Shown one piece after another: positions 1-10,282 of a stretch of DNA of 26,865 nt; within the stretch, counting starts at the first letter, position 1, and each line of letters begins with the position of its first letter. Under the pieces are notes generated by a model that worked only from the letters and a program-made list of their open reading frames with translations, searched no databases and had not been told where the DNA came from. The DNA is taken from NCBI GenBank assembly GCA_015499985.1, contig JAAAUF010000280.1, positions 5,859 through 32,723 of the forward strand, written 5' to 3'. The DNA comes from Haplosporangium gracile. Taxonomy: Eukaryota > Mortierellomycota > Mortierellomycetes > Mortierellales > Mortierellaceae. Made by a program: the position numbers and the translations under genes.

Positions 1-1603
<1,603 letters not shown>

Positions 1604-2017
1604 GCTAGCTGGATGTTTTTGGCGCCTGTCAAGCAACTGACTGAGTGGGCTTGCATGTGGTTGCTGCGATATGAGCAGCATGCGTGTGTGCATTTTCACT
1701 CATCTTGGCATTATTGTCCCTTCACTCTTTCCTGTTTTGCAGTTGAAAAATAAACATTAGCATGAGAGTACTGTTCCAAATGCTATTTGCACATCTACAC
1801 CGTGAATTTTTAACGTTTGTGCCCTCGTCACGGCACAAATGTTCACTTACCAAGAGCTCTTTTTCTTTTTTTCCACTCGCCATGTCGTTTAAACTTTCAC
1901 TCGCCATCACCCTTTTCTTTCATCCACTTGCCATCACCCTTTTAACTAACATCGACATCAAACCTCCTTCTTCTTCTCCTCTTTTCCTTTTGCCTCCCTC
2001 TCTATAAGCAAGCAGCA
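1604..2017. other. Spacer: 3' UTR, then pyrimidine-rich leader
   Basis: The left part is the 3' UTR of the zinc-knuckle gene. From about 1855 the strand turns into CT-rich sequence with a repeated phrase (CACTCGCCAT / CACTTGCCATCACCCTTTT), ending in a TCTATAAGCAAGCAGCA leader just before the Sel1 pseudogene. No coding sequence seen. Confidence 0.4.
1749..1754 (+). terminator. AATAAA poly(A) signal of the zinc-knuckle gene
   Basis: A canonical AATAAA lies about 145 bases after the stop at 1603, inside an A-rich stretch. It is the likely poly(A) signal. Chance matches occur in AT-rich spacer, so this is moderate support only. Confidence 0.45.
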
Positions 2018-2924
2018 ATGACACAGATGCACTCTAACGTCCAGGCCATACGCGCTGTCAACAAAAATAGTCGCCCTTCAACCCCAACTCGGACGATATA
2101 TTATCTACGTAGAAATCTATACAGACCCTGAGACCATGAACCAGTTCGTCCTCTGGGACGATATCCGACAAGTCTTTGACGATGCCCTCTATGTCCGGCA
2201 CCAGGTAAAGGCGCTACCTTTTCTGAAAGGAGCGGGTTATGTCCCGTATGTTTTTCACGCTAGCAATATTGTTTCATATTTGAAGTAGCGATGTGGAAAA
2301 AGTCAGGAACAGAAAATAGGCGTATTCATGTCTTTTGCTTATTTGATTACCTGGAAAAGACTGAGGCCGTTTCGGATTGCCGCGCTCCTGAATGTGGTGT
2401 TGGATGTGCATGTGAGCGAACCAAAGGCTACTACCACGCAGGCAGAGGTCAGTCCTGCGCCTGCACCGCAACAACCATCGGGACTAGATCAGATTCGACA
2501 ACAGGCGTCGCATTATCCGAAATACGACCCTCTCACAGGTCTCCAGTCCAATCCCCCACCACCACTGGGTCCTCAACAATCATCATCTATCATTACGCCA
2601 GTTTACATCCTCAACAACAATAATAAGGAAGCTCCCCTTAAGAGTACAGAGGAAGAGACCACGAAAAGCACTGCAGCGATGCATGTCGCCTTGGGCATGT
2701 TGAACGACCAAAGGGATACCTCTCCCGAGAATCACAAGAAGGCTATGGAATGCTACTTGAGGAATGACCTTTGCGGCCATACCAAGGCATTGATCAGTGT
2801 CGGGGATTTGTTCAACGAGGGTCAAGGAATTACGCATGAGAAGAAAGCTGCCCTTGAGTAGTACCTCAAGGCTGCCTTTCAGGGCAATACTCATGCCCAA
2901 GTTAAAGTTGATGTCCTCATTTAG
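2018..2924 (+). pseudogene. Broken Sel1-repeat family gene
   Basis: The reading starts MTQMHSNVQAIRAVNKNS at 2018 and needs a frame change near 2100, where one extra T sits in ACGATATATTATC, to continue as YVEIYTDPET and FVLWDDIRQVFDDALYVRHQ. An intron at 2246-2359 (GTATGT...AAAAG) then joins in phase to LRPFRIAALLNVVLDV. After a Pro/Gln linker come Sel1-type helices (KAMECYLRNDL; ALISVGDLFNEGQGI). The array is cut by TAG at 2859-2861, after which the same frame still reads YLKAAFQGNTHAQVKV, the expected end of a Sel1 repeat. Two independent lesions and the loss of most of the repeat array argue for a pseudogene. Starting at the ATG at 2136 would still give a 203-aa product with the intron removed, so an automatic pipeline may call it a gene. 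The family layout (conserved N-terminal domain, linker, Sel1 array) is one I associate with Mortierella from memory. Confidence 0.7.
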
Positions 2925-3517
2925 TAAATGACTTGTGGTCTTTTGTTCACATCAATGGTTAAATGCTCAAGAGACTTTTTATTTGAGAGGTAAACATTTA
3001 ACTTGTTGTTGAAGTATCTTCCGCTGCATTTTTGTTCATGTAGATTTTTAGTTCGTTTAGATATTACTCGCGCTGAAAAAAAAGAGCAGTCCACTGACGA
3101 GCCGAAGCCAAGCTATGATTTACACCCCTGTTTTGTTCTCATTTCATTGCCTTTGTTTTGCAGCTCGTTTACTTTACACCCTATCCTCCTTGAGTTTTCA
3201 CTTACGTTTCACACCACCCACTCCACCCAATCTTCATCTGCTTCCTTATTCAACAGATCAATGTCAGCAACGACATACCCAAGTACCAGAAGATACGCTC
3301 TATCAACAGAATCAATCCAACCCCACCACCTACCACCGCCACTACCCAACACTAGGAGGACATTGTATCCCACGCCTATTGTACTCGCGTGGTGTCGAGC
3401 TACCAGGGTCGTTTGAAAGATGTCCTTCGTATTTTTTTTTCACAATTAAGTGCGATGTATAGGCTTCACTCTCGATCTATATTGTATGTTTATTGCTACT
3501 CTGTTGTTTCCCGCTGT
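2925..3517. other. Spacer with one weak coding-like island
   Basis: Mostly AT-rich and CT-rich spacer between the Sel1 pseudogene and the 3' end of the RidA gene. After a CT-rich run ending TTCAACAG (about 3255) the plus strand reads DIPKYQKIRSINRINP and, after a stop, EDIVSHAYCTRVVSSYQGRL to about 3430. That composition looks like protein, but it has a stop in the middle and no family I recognise. It may be the remnant of another gene. Otherwise I see nothing. Confidence 0.3.
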
Positions 3518-4393
3518 CTAAGGAGCCAAAGCGATGGCTTTGATCTCAATGAGGAGCTTGGGCTGAAGAATGAATCAGGCACAAAGAGTATCGACATGTC
3601 AGTTACATTCGAAAATTAGCATAAAAAATAATACAAAGAACGTGGCAAAGGTAGAAGCGAAAGGAGATGGGAGCGGCGGAGAGAAACTTACCGAAGGCAA
3701 TGTCAGGACTCCGACACAAGTTCTTGAGGGACCGGTCTCGGCATCAAAGTACTGGTTGTAGACCTATATCGGTGAAGTTGGTGGCAAAAAAAAAACTTGT
3801 TAGTGATCAATCAAACGATCCATAGATGAGCGGTTTGATTGCCTAGGCGATAGGTGAAGGGGTTGTTTTGGTGCAGTTGTACCTGGTTCATGGCACCGTA
3901 GTCCTTCATGTCGGTGAGGAAGACGGTCATGTCGACAATGTTGGCGAGCGAGGCGCCCTTGGACTGGAGGATCACATTAATGCTATTAAGAAGGAAGGGA
4001 AAGACGGTTAGGGTATTATATTCAGACGAACAAATCTTTTGTGGATTGATCGTGTGGAAAGTTAGACTTACTTTTCGATGACGGCCTTGGTCTGGGCTTT
4101 GATGTCGAGCTCAAAGGTGCCATCCTCTTTCTCCTTGACACCCTCGTATCTAATAAGTTCATAAAAGAACGATGGTAGCGTCAGTCGAGAGTGATTTCTG
4201 AAGGTTGCACCGTGAGAATAAAATTCGGAAATAAAAACGAAGACGGAAATAAGAGAGAGAATTACGTGTTGTCGAGGCGACGGGAGGAGATGCCAGAGAC
4301 GTAGATCATTCCGTTGGCAATGCGGCCATGGGGGTAGTGGGCCAAGGCCTGGGCGCGGTCCTTGAGGATGATGGGAGCTCCGTTGGTGGACAT
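3518..4393 (-). CDS. RidA/YjgF family protein, 2-aminomuconate deaminase-like
   Basis: Five exons on the minus strand: 4266-4393, 4072-4149, 3883-3982, 3692-3763 and 3518-3562, joining in phase to 140 aa, the normal length of the family. The N-terminal half has HYPHGRIANGMIYVSGISSR followed by LDNTYEGV, and a later block reads DIKAQTKAVIENINVIL. The C-terminal half has YFDAETGPSRTCVGVLTLPS and ends LLIEIKAIALAP. The Arg in PSRTCVGV and the Glu in LIEIKA match the conserved substrate-binding positions of RidA proteins. The SSRR-DNT and DIKAQT-AVIENI blocks are closer to bacterial 2-aminomuconate deaminase (AmnD) than to Hmf1/Mmf1-type RidA. The role is therefore either general enamine/imine hydrolysis or a step in tryptophan/aminophenol breakdown. 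I see no targeting peptide, so it is probably cytosolic. It diverges from VPS23 across a 709-base spacer. Confidence 0.88.
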
Positions 4394-5102
4394 TGTTTTT
4401 GTGATGTTAGTTGTTGGGTGAGAGGGAAGGAAGTTGGAGGTTGGGGTGAAGAGAGAGGAGAAAGAGAAAAGAATACGGACGGAGCATCACTGTGAATTCT
4501 TAAATAAGGTATGACCTCTTAAGCAATAGGCAGAGGTCGTTAGTCATCAAGGGTGGGCAGCAAGGGCATCAATGCCTTGTAACGACCTTAACCGTGGCTT
4601 TAATGATCAATTGGCCCATAACTCGGTCCTATCTGCGTTTTAAAAGTTCTTCAAAGTATGAAAAGAACAAGCAGGACATGGTAGCATACATAGGGAATGA
4701 TAAGTAAGAATAAGACGCGTTCTGTCTTTTGTTTCAATTTGCAGCGCGTGCTAGACCTGTGTGAATCGACATCCTTTTTTGAACAGTCTATGACGGTCAT
4801 GTCATGCCTCTCTCTCATTCTTGGCCGACCTTTCCCCGTCCTATTTTTTGCTCTCTTGGCGCACAACCAAGCCAACTCAATTTTTCAAATTTGATATCAG
4901 TCACCAGAACCCATCGCACATCGTTTTTCCACCTTTCCTTGTGTCCTTCTATTGCTCTCGTCCTTGTTTCTTTCTTCTTTTCACCTGGACGCCACTATCG
5001 ACAGCTCACTCACACAGAACACTCACACAGAACACTCATACAGCACACTCATACACACACACCACACACATAACAACAGCCAAACAACTTATACACACAC
5101 AC
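4394..5102. promoter_or_regulatory. Shared divergent promoter region of the RidA gene and VPS23
   Basis: A head-to-head spacer of 709 bases. Next to the RidA start (minus strand) the leader is pyrimidine-rich and ends in a CACAAAAACA context before ATG. A TTATTTAAG-like TATA candidate lies near 4498-4506 on the minus strand. Next to VPS23 there is a CA-rich imperfect repeat. No convincing coding sequence. Confidence 0.4.
5012..5102 (+). repeat. CA-rich imperfect tandem repeat in VPS23 leader
   Basis: Several near-copies of CACACAGAACACT pass into CACTCATACA and plain CA runs just before the VPS23 ATG. It is a low-complexity 5' UTR tract, visible by eye. Confidence 0.7.
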
Positions 5103-7223
5103 ATGGATCCAGAGATTGCAGGATGGCTCCAAAGCGTCCTAAGGACTATCGGTGTATGTTCGTCTCTCTACCTTCTCTTCACGCACCCACTCACTCACTC
5201 GCTCCAACAAATGGCAATGTTACGCCATCTGACCATGTCACCTCTTTGTTGGTTGGATACCATGCAAGCAACTATGGCGCAACAAATCACAAAGACAGAA
5301 AGGACTCCATGAAACTAACACTTTACTGCTCTATTTATCGTCCATGCAACCTCACGCACATAGTACCAACACAGGGACCGAATGTATGCTGATGTCGAGT
5401 CAGTGTTGAGACTCTTTCAGAATTTTCTTGTACCCAAGGCAGAAACTTACAGTATGACGTGTTCCTTTGCGCCTTTATTCTCCATCGCTTTCCTTTTGCT
5501 TCCCAAGTGAGCCTCGTTGGGCCAAACACCAGGCACTCCTACTGACCATTCCTCTTATTACTTGGTGCTTTTAGCTCACGACGATGGACGCTCACAGCTG
5601 CTGTTATCGCTTATTGGTACCGTACCGATTGTCTATCAGTCGGCGACATACAACATTCCGGTCGCCTTTTGGTTACCCACCTCATACCCTTCAGTTGCGC
5701 CCATCGTCTTTGTGACCCCAACAGCGTTGATGCTCGTCAAGGCAGGAAAATATGTCGACATCAGCGGACGATGCTACCACCCTTATCTCGCCTACTGGAG
5801 CAACAGGAGCGATGTGAGTAGTTCTTTCTGGACAAACTTGTATCTGTCGTGTGGCGTGAGAACAGTGCAGTGTATTCAAGGACACAGAGAACTCAGAGAA
5901 CACAAGGATACGGGCACAATTTGTTAACGATTGTGGGATCATGTCTCTCTATATTTTTCTTGCTTTGTCCTTAGTCCAATCTTGTGGAACTCATTGGCAT
6001 CATGCAAGGAGTCTTTTCTCAGGAACCGCCCGTCTATGCCAAATCCAACACCTCTTCTCAGCAGCAGCAACAACAACAGCAACAGCAGCAGCAACAGGCC
6101 AGCCCAACCATCGGAGGAGGATACCCTTCGCCCACCACATCCGTAAGGACCGTTTGTTCTGGACAGGACATTGGGAAAAAGCGTCAACCGGAATCATTCA
6201 ATGCACAGGATGGGTATACCAGTTATTAACAGTACTATCACTCTGGATAATATCTCTGACTGAATAGTTGAGACCAGCACCTCCAATTTTGTCGTATACA
6301 TCAAGACAGACCAATTCATCCGCCATGTCATCGTCACAACAACAACAGCCCTCGGACCTCTCTCAGAAACAGCAGAATCGATACCCCTCACCTTCCAACT
6401 TTGGACTGTCGACCCAACAACTCACTCCGCAACAGGCACAACTCTATACCAAGCTTCAGTCAGCGCTCTTAGAGTTCAACACGGCGTCGTCTCGTGAGAT
6501 GGATAATCTTGTCAATGTCAACAAGCAGCTGAACGATGCCGAAAACAGGACCAAGACGGAACTTCAGAGTCTCCGAGATCTTAGTGTAAGTCACCATCTT
6601 GTTCTTTTACAGCGTCGCCCAGGCATGCTTTTCGATTGTATAAAGGTTTATAGGACTAATGATTATGTTCTTTTGCGCCCCATTATTTAGACCAAGATTC
6701 AGCACAATATTGTAACGCTGAACAGGTGCACTGAGCAGCTGAACGCCAAGATTGAGCAGATCAGGACATGGCCAGAGGAGCCTGTGGACGAGATTATTTG
6801 TGGCAGCAGTGTCGTCCACAATCAGTAAGAGGCCCTGCTCTCATTTCCATATCTCTGTCGTGGATGTATATCTACACAGCGGCTGTGCTCATGGACCTCT
6901 CACTGACGCCCTTCTACGTTCTTCTTGGTGGTATCTAGACTTTTTGAATTGGTAGCAGAAGAGATTGCAATCGAGGACACCATCTATTATCTCGACCAAG
7001 CACTCAGTCAGGATAAAGTTGAGTTGAATGCTTACATGAAGGTGAGAACTGGTTACGTGTAGTACCGTGTGCGCATTGAAATGATCCCCTTTCAGGCTTC
7101 GAATTATTATTTAACTTTTGTTTTCTTGCACTTGCACAGCATGTTCGGAACCTGTCGAGGGAGCAGTTTATGAAAAAGGCGCTGATCAAAAAGGTGAAGG
7201 CCCAACTTGGACACATAGAGTAG
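5103..7223 (+). CDS. VPS23: ESCRT-I subunit VPS23/TSG101 (UEV domain)
   Basis: Eight exons: 5103-5153, 5364-5451, 5575-5813, 5975-6142, 6268-6585, 6691-6824, 6939-7041 and 7140-7223, giving 394 aa (human TSG101 is about 390). Residues about 18-145 are a UEV domain, the inactive E2-like fold that binds ubiquitin and PTAP-type motifs: SLIGTVPIVYQSATYNIPVA, then YPSVAPIVFVTPT and GKYVDISGRCYHPYLAYW. A 13-Gln run (155-167) and a Pro/Ser/Gln linker follow, then a coiled coil (about 235-300). The end is the steadiness box (FELVAEEIAIEDTIYYLDQA ... NLSREQFMKKALIKKVKAQL). VPS23 acts on endosomes in sorting ubiquitinated cargo into multivesicular bodies. A Cys lies next to the position where active E2s carry their catalytic Cys; I do not take it as evidence of activity. 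The 6143-6267 intron in the linker is the least certain join. Confidence 0.92.
6059..6097 (+). repeat. CAG/CAA tract coding 13 Gln in VPS23
   Basis: Thirteen consecutive CAG/CAA codons between the UEV domain and the Pro/Ser linker. CAA and CAG are mixed, which usually makes such tracts more stable than pure CAG. Confidence 0.9.
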
Positions 7224-8517
7224 AGAGGTTCACGCCTTCTCCGTCCATAAAAAAACAAACAAGCAACAAAACATACCATCCTCCGCGTAGTTTCATGGCA
7301 GAGTATATCATCGATTGATTGGATGAGTTGGTGATAGCGCCAATGACATGCATGCGGTTGATTCAGGTCCATGACAATGCTTACTTATTCCGCATCTATA
7401 GAGGCATGTCATGTAAAACAAACGAGCAAGCATGCGAACAGCATCTACACCGTTCAAACTTCAACAGAGAAGAGGGATCATTTCTTTTTTTTTAGAGCCC
7501 GTTTTTCTTGTTGCCCTTGTCATTCGCATTTTCCCTTCTTTTCCTCGTTTTTCCTCGCCTTCAACCCCACCAAACTCTATTGAGTCGAGTATGTCAGCAG
7601 GGCGTATTGCTCGTTGTGGTAGTCCGTGGAAGACGAAACTGGCGGCAAGAGTGATGTGATGCCACCTCTATTTTCACTCACTTCCTCACTTTCACCGGTA
7701 CAGTCATCGCCACGGACGATTTCAGGAACAAGGAAGGTGAATCATTTGAGGAGTGTACTTTGGCCGAGAGTGCAGTTGGAATGTTTTCGTGCGAGGTAAG
7801 AAAGTCCTTACCTGAACGGTGTTTCAAGCAAGGGAAAAGGCGGGAAAGAGAGAGAGAAGGCGAGTGAAGAGGGCATTCAGGAGCAACGACAAACCATGGT
7901 TTTGCTGTCAGTCATTAAAAAAAAAAGGCAAGAGGGAAAGCAAGAAGGAAAGCAAGAAGAAAGAGATGGAAGTTTTACAAAAGGCACGTCACTTTCTGAA
8001 AGGTATTTTTGGCGCCCTTTTTTTGAATTTGAAGATTTCTTCTTTTCCCTTCTTCCGCACTTCACTCCACTCCTCCCACCTACAGGTAAGCAACAAAAAA
8101 GTAGATTCAAAACTCATCCTCCTCGGGAGCAGAAGCAACACATCCCTCAGTCAGACAACACACAGTAATCAGCAAAGTAGGAGCAGCGAGGGAAGGTGGA
8201 ATAAGAACGACGACATCGACACCTCGCTTTCTTCGCCATCATCGGAACAACGGGAGCCACTTATATTATTGGCTTGTCGCGTCTCATCGCGAAGATCATC
8301 AGAGAGAACAAACACACACTCCCTCAAAGTCACGGAGACAGATGGATCTACTTTCGACCGACCCTTTTCTTTCCTTTCTTTTACGCGCTCTGCAACAAGG
8401 ACAGCAAGGAATCCTCGCTAAGGGAAAACGAAACGAAAGTAAGCAAGCAAGCAAAGAATAACGGAAACTAATGCCTCAGTTTTTCTCACACTGCTATCGA
8501 ATAAATAGATTTATATA
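7224..8517. other. 1.3-kb spacer between VPS23 and VDAC with unassigned open frames
   Basis: This spacer holds the 3' UTR of VPS23, a CT-rich stretch (7480-7570), an A/G-rich stretch (7820-7980) and the VDAC promoter and leader. Two places look more protein-like than their surroundings: 7623-7795 and 8205-8300. I could not build a complete gene with a start, consistent phases and a known family. Long open frames elsewhere here are low-complexity Lys/Ser/Arg readings and are not supported. Confidence 0.4.
7623..7795 (+). other. Possible two-exon coding fragment, unidentified
   Basis: After a GTGGTAG acceptor, 7623-7650 reads SVEDETGGK. If a 53-base intron (7651-7703, GTGATG...TACAG) is removed the frame continues as IIATDDFRNKEGESFEECTL then AESAVGMFSCE, and stops at a GTAAGA donor (7796). 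The amino-acid mix is that of an ordinary globular protein, unlike the Lys/Ser-rich readings around it. I do not recognise the family and find no start codon or convincing next exon. It could be part of a small gene, a remnant, or chance. An ATG at 7591 (MSAGRIARCGSPWKTKLAAR) lies in a different frame just upstream. Confidence 0.3.
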
Positions 8518-9990
8518 ATGGCCTTCACCACCATCCCCGTTCCCTTCGCTGACGTCGGCAAGTCCGCTAACGACCTCCTCGGCAAGGACTTCCCCGTCGG
8601 ACAGACCAAGCTTGAGCTCAAGACCGTTGCCCCCAACGGCGTCGTACGTTTCTCTTTCTTTTGCTGTTACTTGTTTGTTTATGGGTGTTTTTTTCGCTTT
8701 AGTTCGTTGCTATGCCTTGTCCCTTTTGGACCACCCGTCTTTGTTGCTTTTGTTTTTTTCCTTCTTCGGAACAGAAGGGGAGAGACTGTTACTCGAGGGG
8801 TGTATAAAAAAGGGCAAGGGGTAGCACTGCACTGAACAATGAGGAGAAAAGAGGAGAAAATGCCTCTTAAGTGTTTGACTTTAGAAACAATGACCGCTCA
8901 TCATGTCTTACTCTCTTCTTTTTCTTCTTTGTCAACCTATATATTGTCACCAACCTGGCTACCTTGTCCTGTTATGCCCTCAAAATGACGACATATCTTT
9001 TCTTGATGGTCCAACTCGTCTTTCTATCTCTCTCTTTCTGACTCTGACTCTGACTCTGACTTTGACTCTGACTCGACCTCGTCGATTGTGGCCGATATGA
9101 ATTTTTTATTTCCGTATTTTGTGTTCCTGTGATCGCGTCTTTTCGGAATCATCCTCACGGTCACTCACAACAAAATATCGACACATTCAACACACAACAT
9201 ACCACGCCCTCTTCGATACTATTGACATCGATCCCAACAGACCTTCAACGTTCTCGGTAACCAGGACAACAAGTCGGGAGCCATCAACGGTGAGCTCAAG
9301 ACCAAGTACGTCGACTTCAAGAACGGCTTGACCGTCACCGAGGCCTGGACCACCGGCAACCTCCTCACCACCCAGATCGAGCTCGAGAACAAGGTCGCCA
9401 AGGGCTTGAAGTTCGATGTCACCGGAGGCTTCCTTCCCTCCGAGGGTAAGAAGAACGCTAAGGTCGGTGTCCAGTACAAGCAGCTCGGCTTCAACTCGCG
9501 CGCCTACGTTGACCTCTTCAAGGGCCCCACCTTCACTGGTGATGTCGTTGTTGGCCGTGATGGTTTCTTGGTCGGAGGAGATGTCGCCTACGATGTCGGT
9601 GCCGCCAAGGTCTCCCGCTTCGCCGCCACCGCTGGCTACACCGCTCCCGAGTACTCTGTTGCTCTCCACGCCCACAACTCATTCAAGGTCTTCTCTGCCT
9701 CCTACTACCACCGCATCAACTCGGATCTCGAGGCTGGTGGAAAGGCCGTCTGGGATGCCAAGGCTGAGAAGGGCCCAAAGACCCCCGTTGCCCTCGAGGT
9801 CGGTGCTAAGCTCTACCTCGACCGTGATGCTTTTGTCAAGGCCAAGGTCAACAACGCCGGTGTTCTCGGTCTCGGATACACTCAGGCTCTTCGCAAGGGC
9901 GTCAAGGTTTCCATTGCCGGTCTCTTTGACACCACCAAGTTGGACCAGCCCGCCCACAAGCTCGGTCTCTCCTTTGTCTTTGAGGCATAA
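8518..9990 (+). CDS. POR1: Mitochondrial outer-membrane porin (VDAC)
   Basis: Two exons, 8518-8643 and 9241-9990, giving 291 aa (family about 280-295). The start MAFTTIPVPFADVGKSANDL leads to LGKDFPVGQTKLEL, the N-terminal helix and first strand of VDAC. The rest alternates as beta strands (LTVTEAWTTGNLLTTQIELE; TFTGDVVVGRDGFLVGGDVA) and ends GLFDTTKLDQPAHKLGLSFVFEA, the eukaryotic-porin C-terminal signature. The protein forms the outer-membrane channel for ATP, ADP and metabolites. Exon 2 uses a strongly biased codon set (GTC, CTC, AAG, GGT, GCC preferred), a sign of high expression and unlike the neighbouring genes. Porins lack a cleaved presequence, which fits this start. The single 597-base intron falls after codon 42 in phase 0 and is much longer than most others here. 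Confidence 0.95.
9038..9073 (+). repeat. CTGACT hexamer repeat in VDAC intron
   Basis: Six tandem copies of CTGACT, one of them TTGACT, lie about 170 bases before the intron's 3' splice site. A simple-sequence tract. Confidence 0.85.
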
Positions 9991-10143
9991 GTTGCTTTCC
10001 TTTTTGTTCATTCCCTTCCTCTCTTCCTCCCTCTCGTTTTAATGTAAAAAATCCACACATGTATCTAAAGAAGACGATCCACACCCGCTCGCTCCCATCC
10101 AAGCCAAGGGAAAACATCCGTTTTGTCAATAATTGAATAATTG

Positions 10144-10149
10144 AATAAA
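10144..10149 (+). terminator. AATAAA poly(A) signal of VDAC
   Basis: AATAAA about 155 bases after the VDAC stop, next to a duplicated TAATTGAATAATTGAATAAA phrase. A likely poly(A) signal. Confidence 0.5.
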
Positions 10150-10282
10150 GAAATAGTCTAAATCCAACCGTGATAGGAAATAATACTCCATGGGCGTTTT
10201 AAATGCGCGAAAGTTGTTACTTTTTTTTTTTTTATTAACATTTCAACACCACTCCACCCACGAGAAAAAGAAAAAAACAACA

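Noticed and set aside
7819..8421. 200-codon plus-strand frame upstream of VDAC
   Set aside because: Lys/Ser/Arg-rich low complexity throughout, begins in an A/G-rich run, has no domain, and covers what should be the VDAC promoter.
9187..9675. 162-codon minus-strand frame opposite VDAC
   Set aside because: It is a shadow of strongly codon-biased VDAC exon 2; a long antisense frame is expected from that bias.
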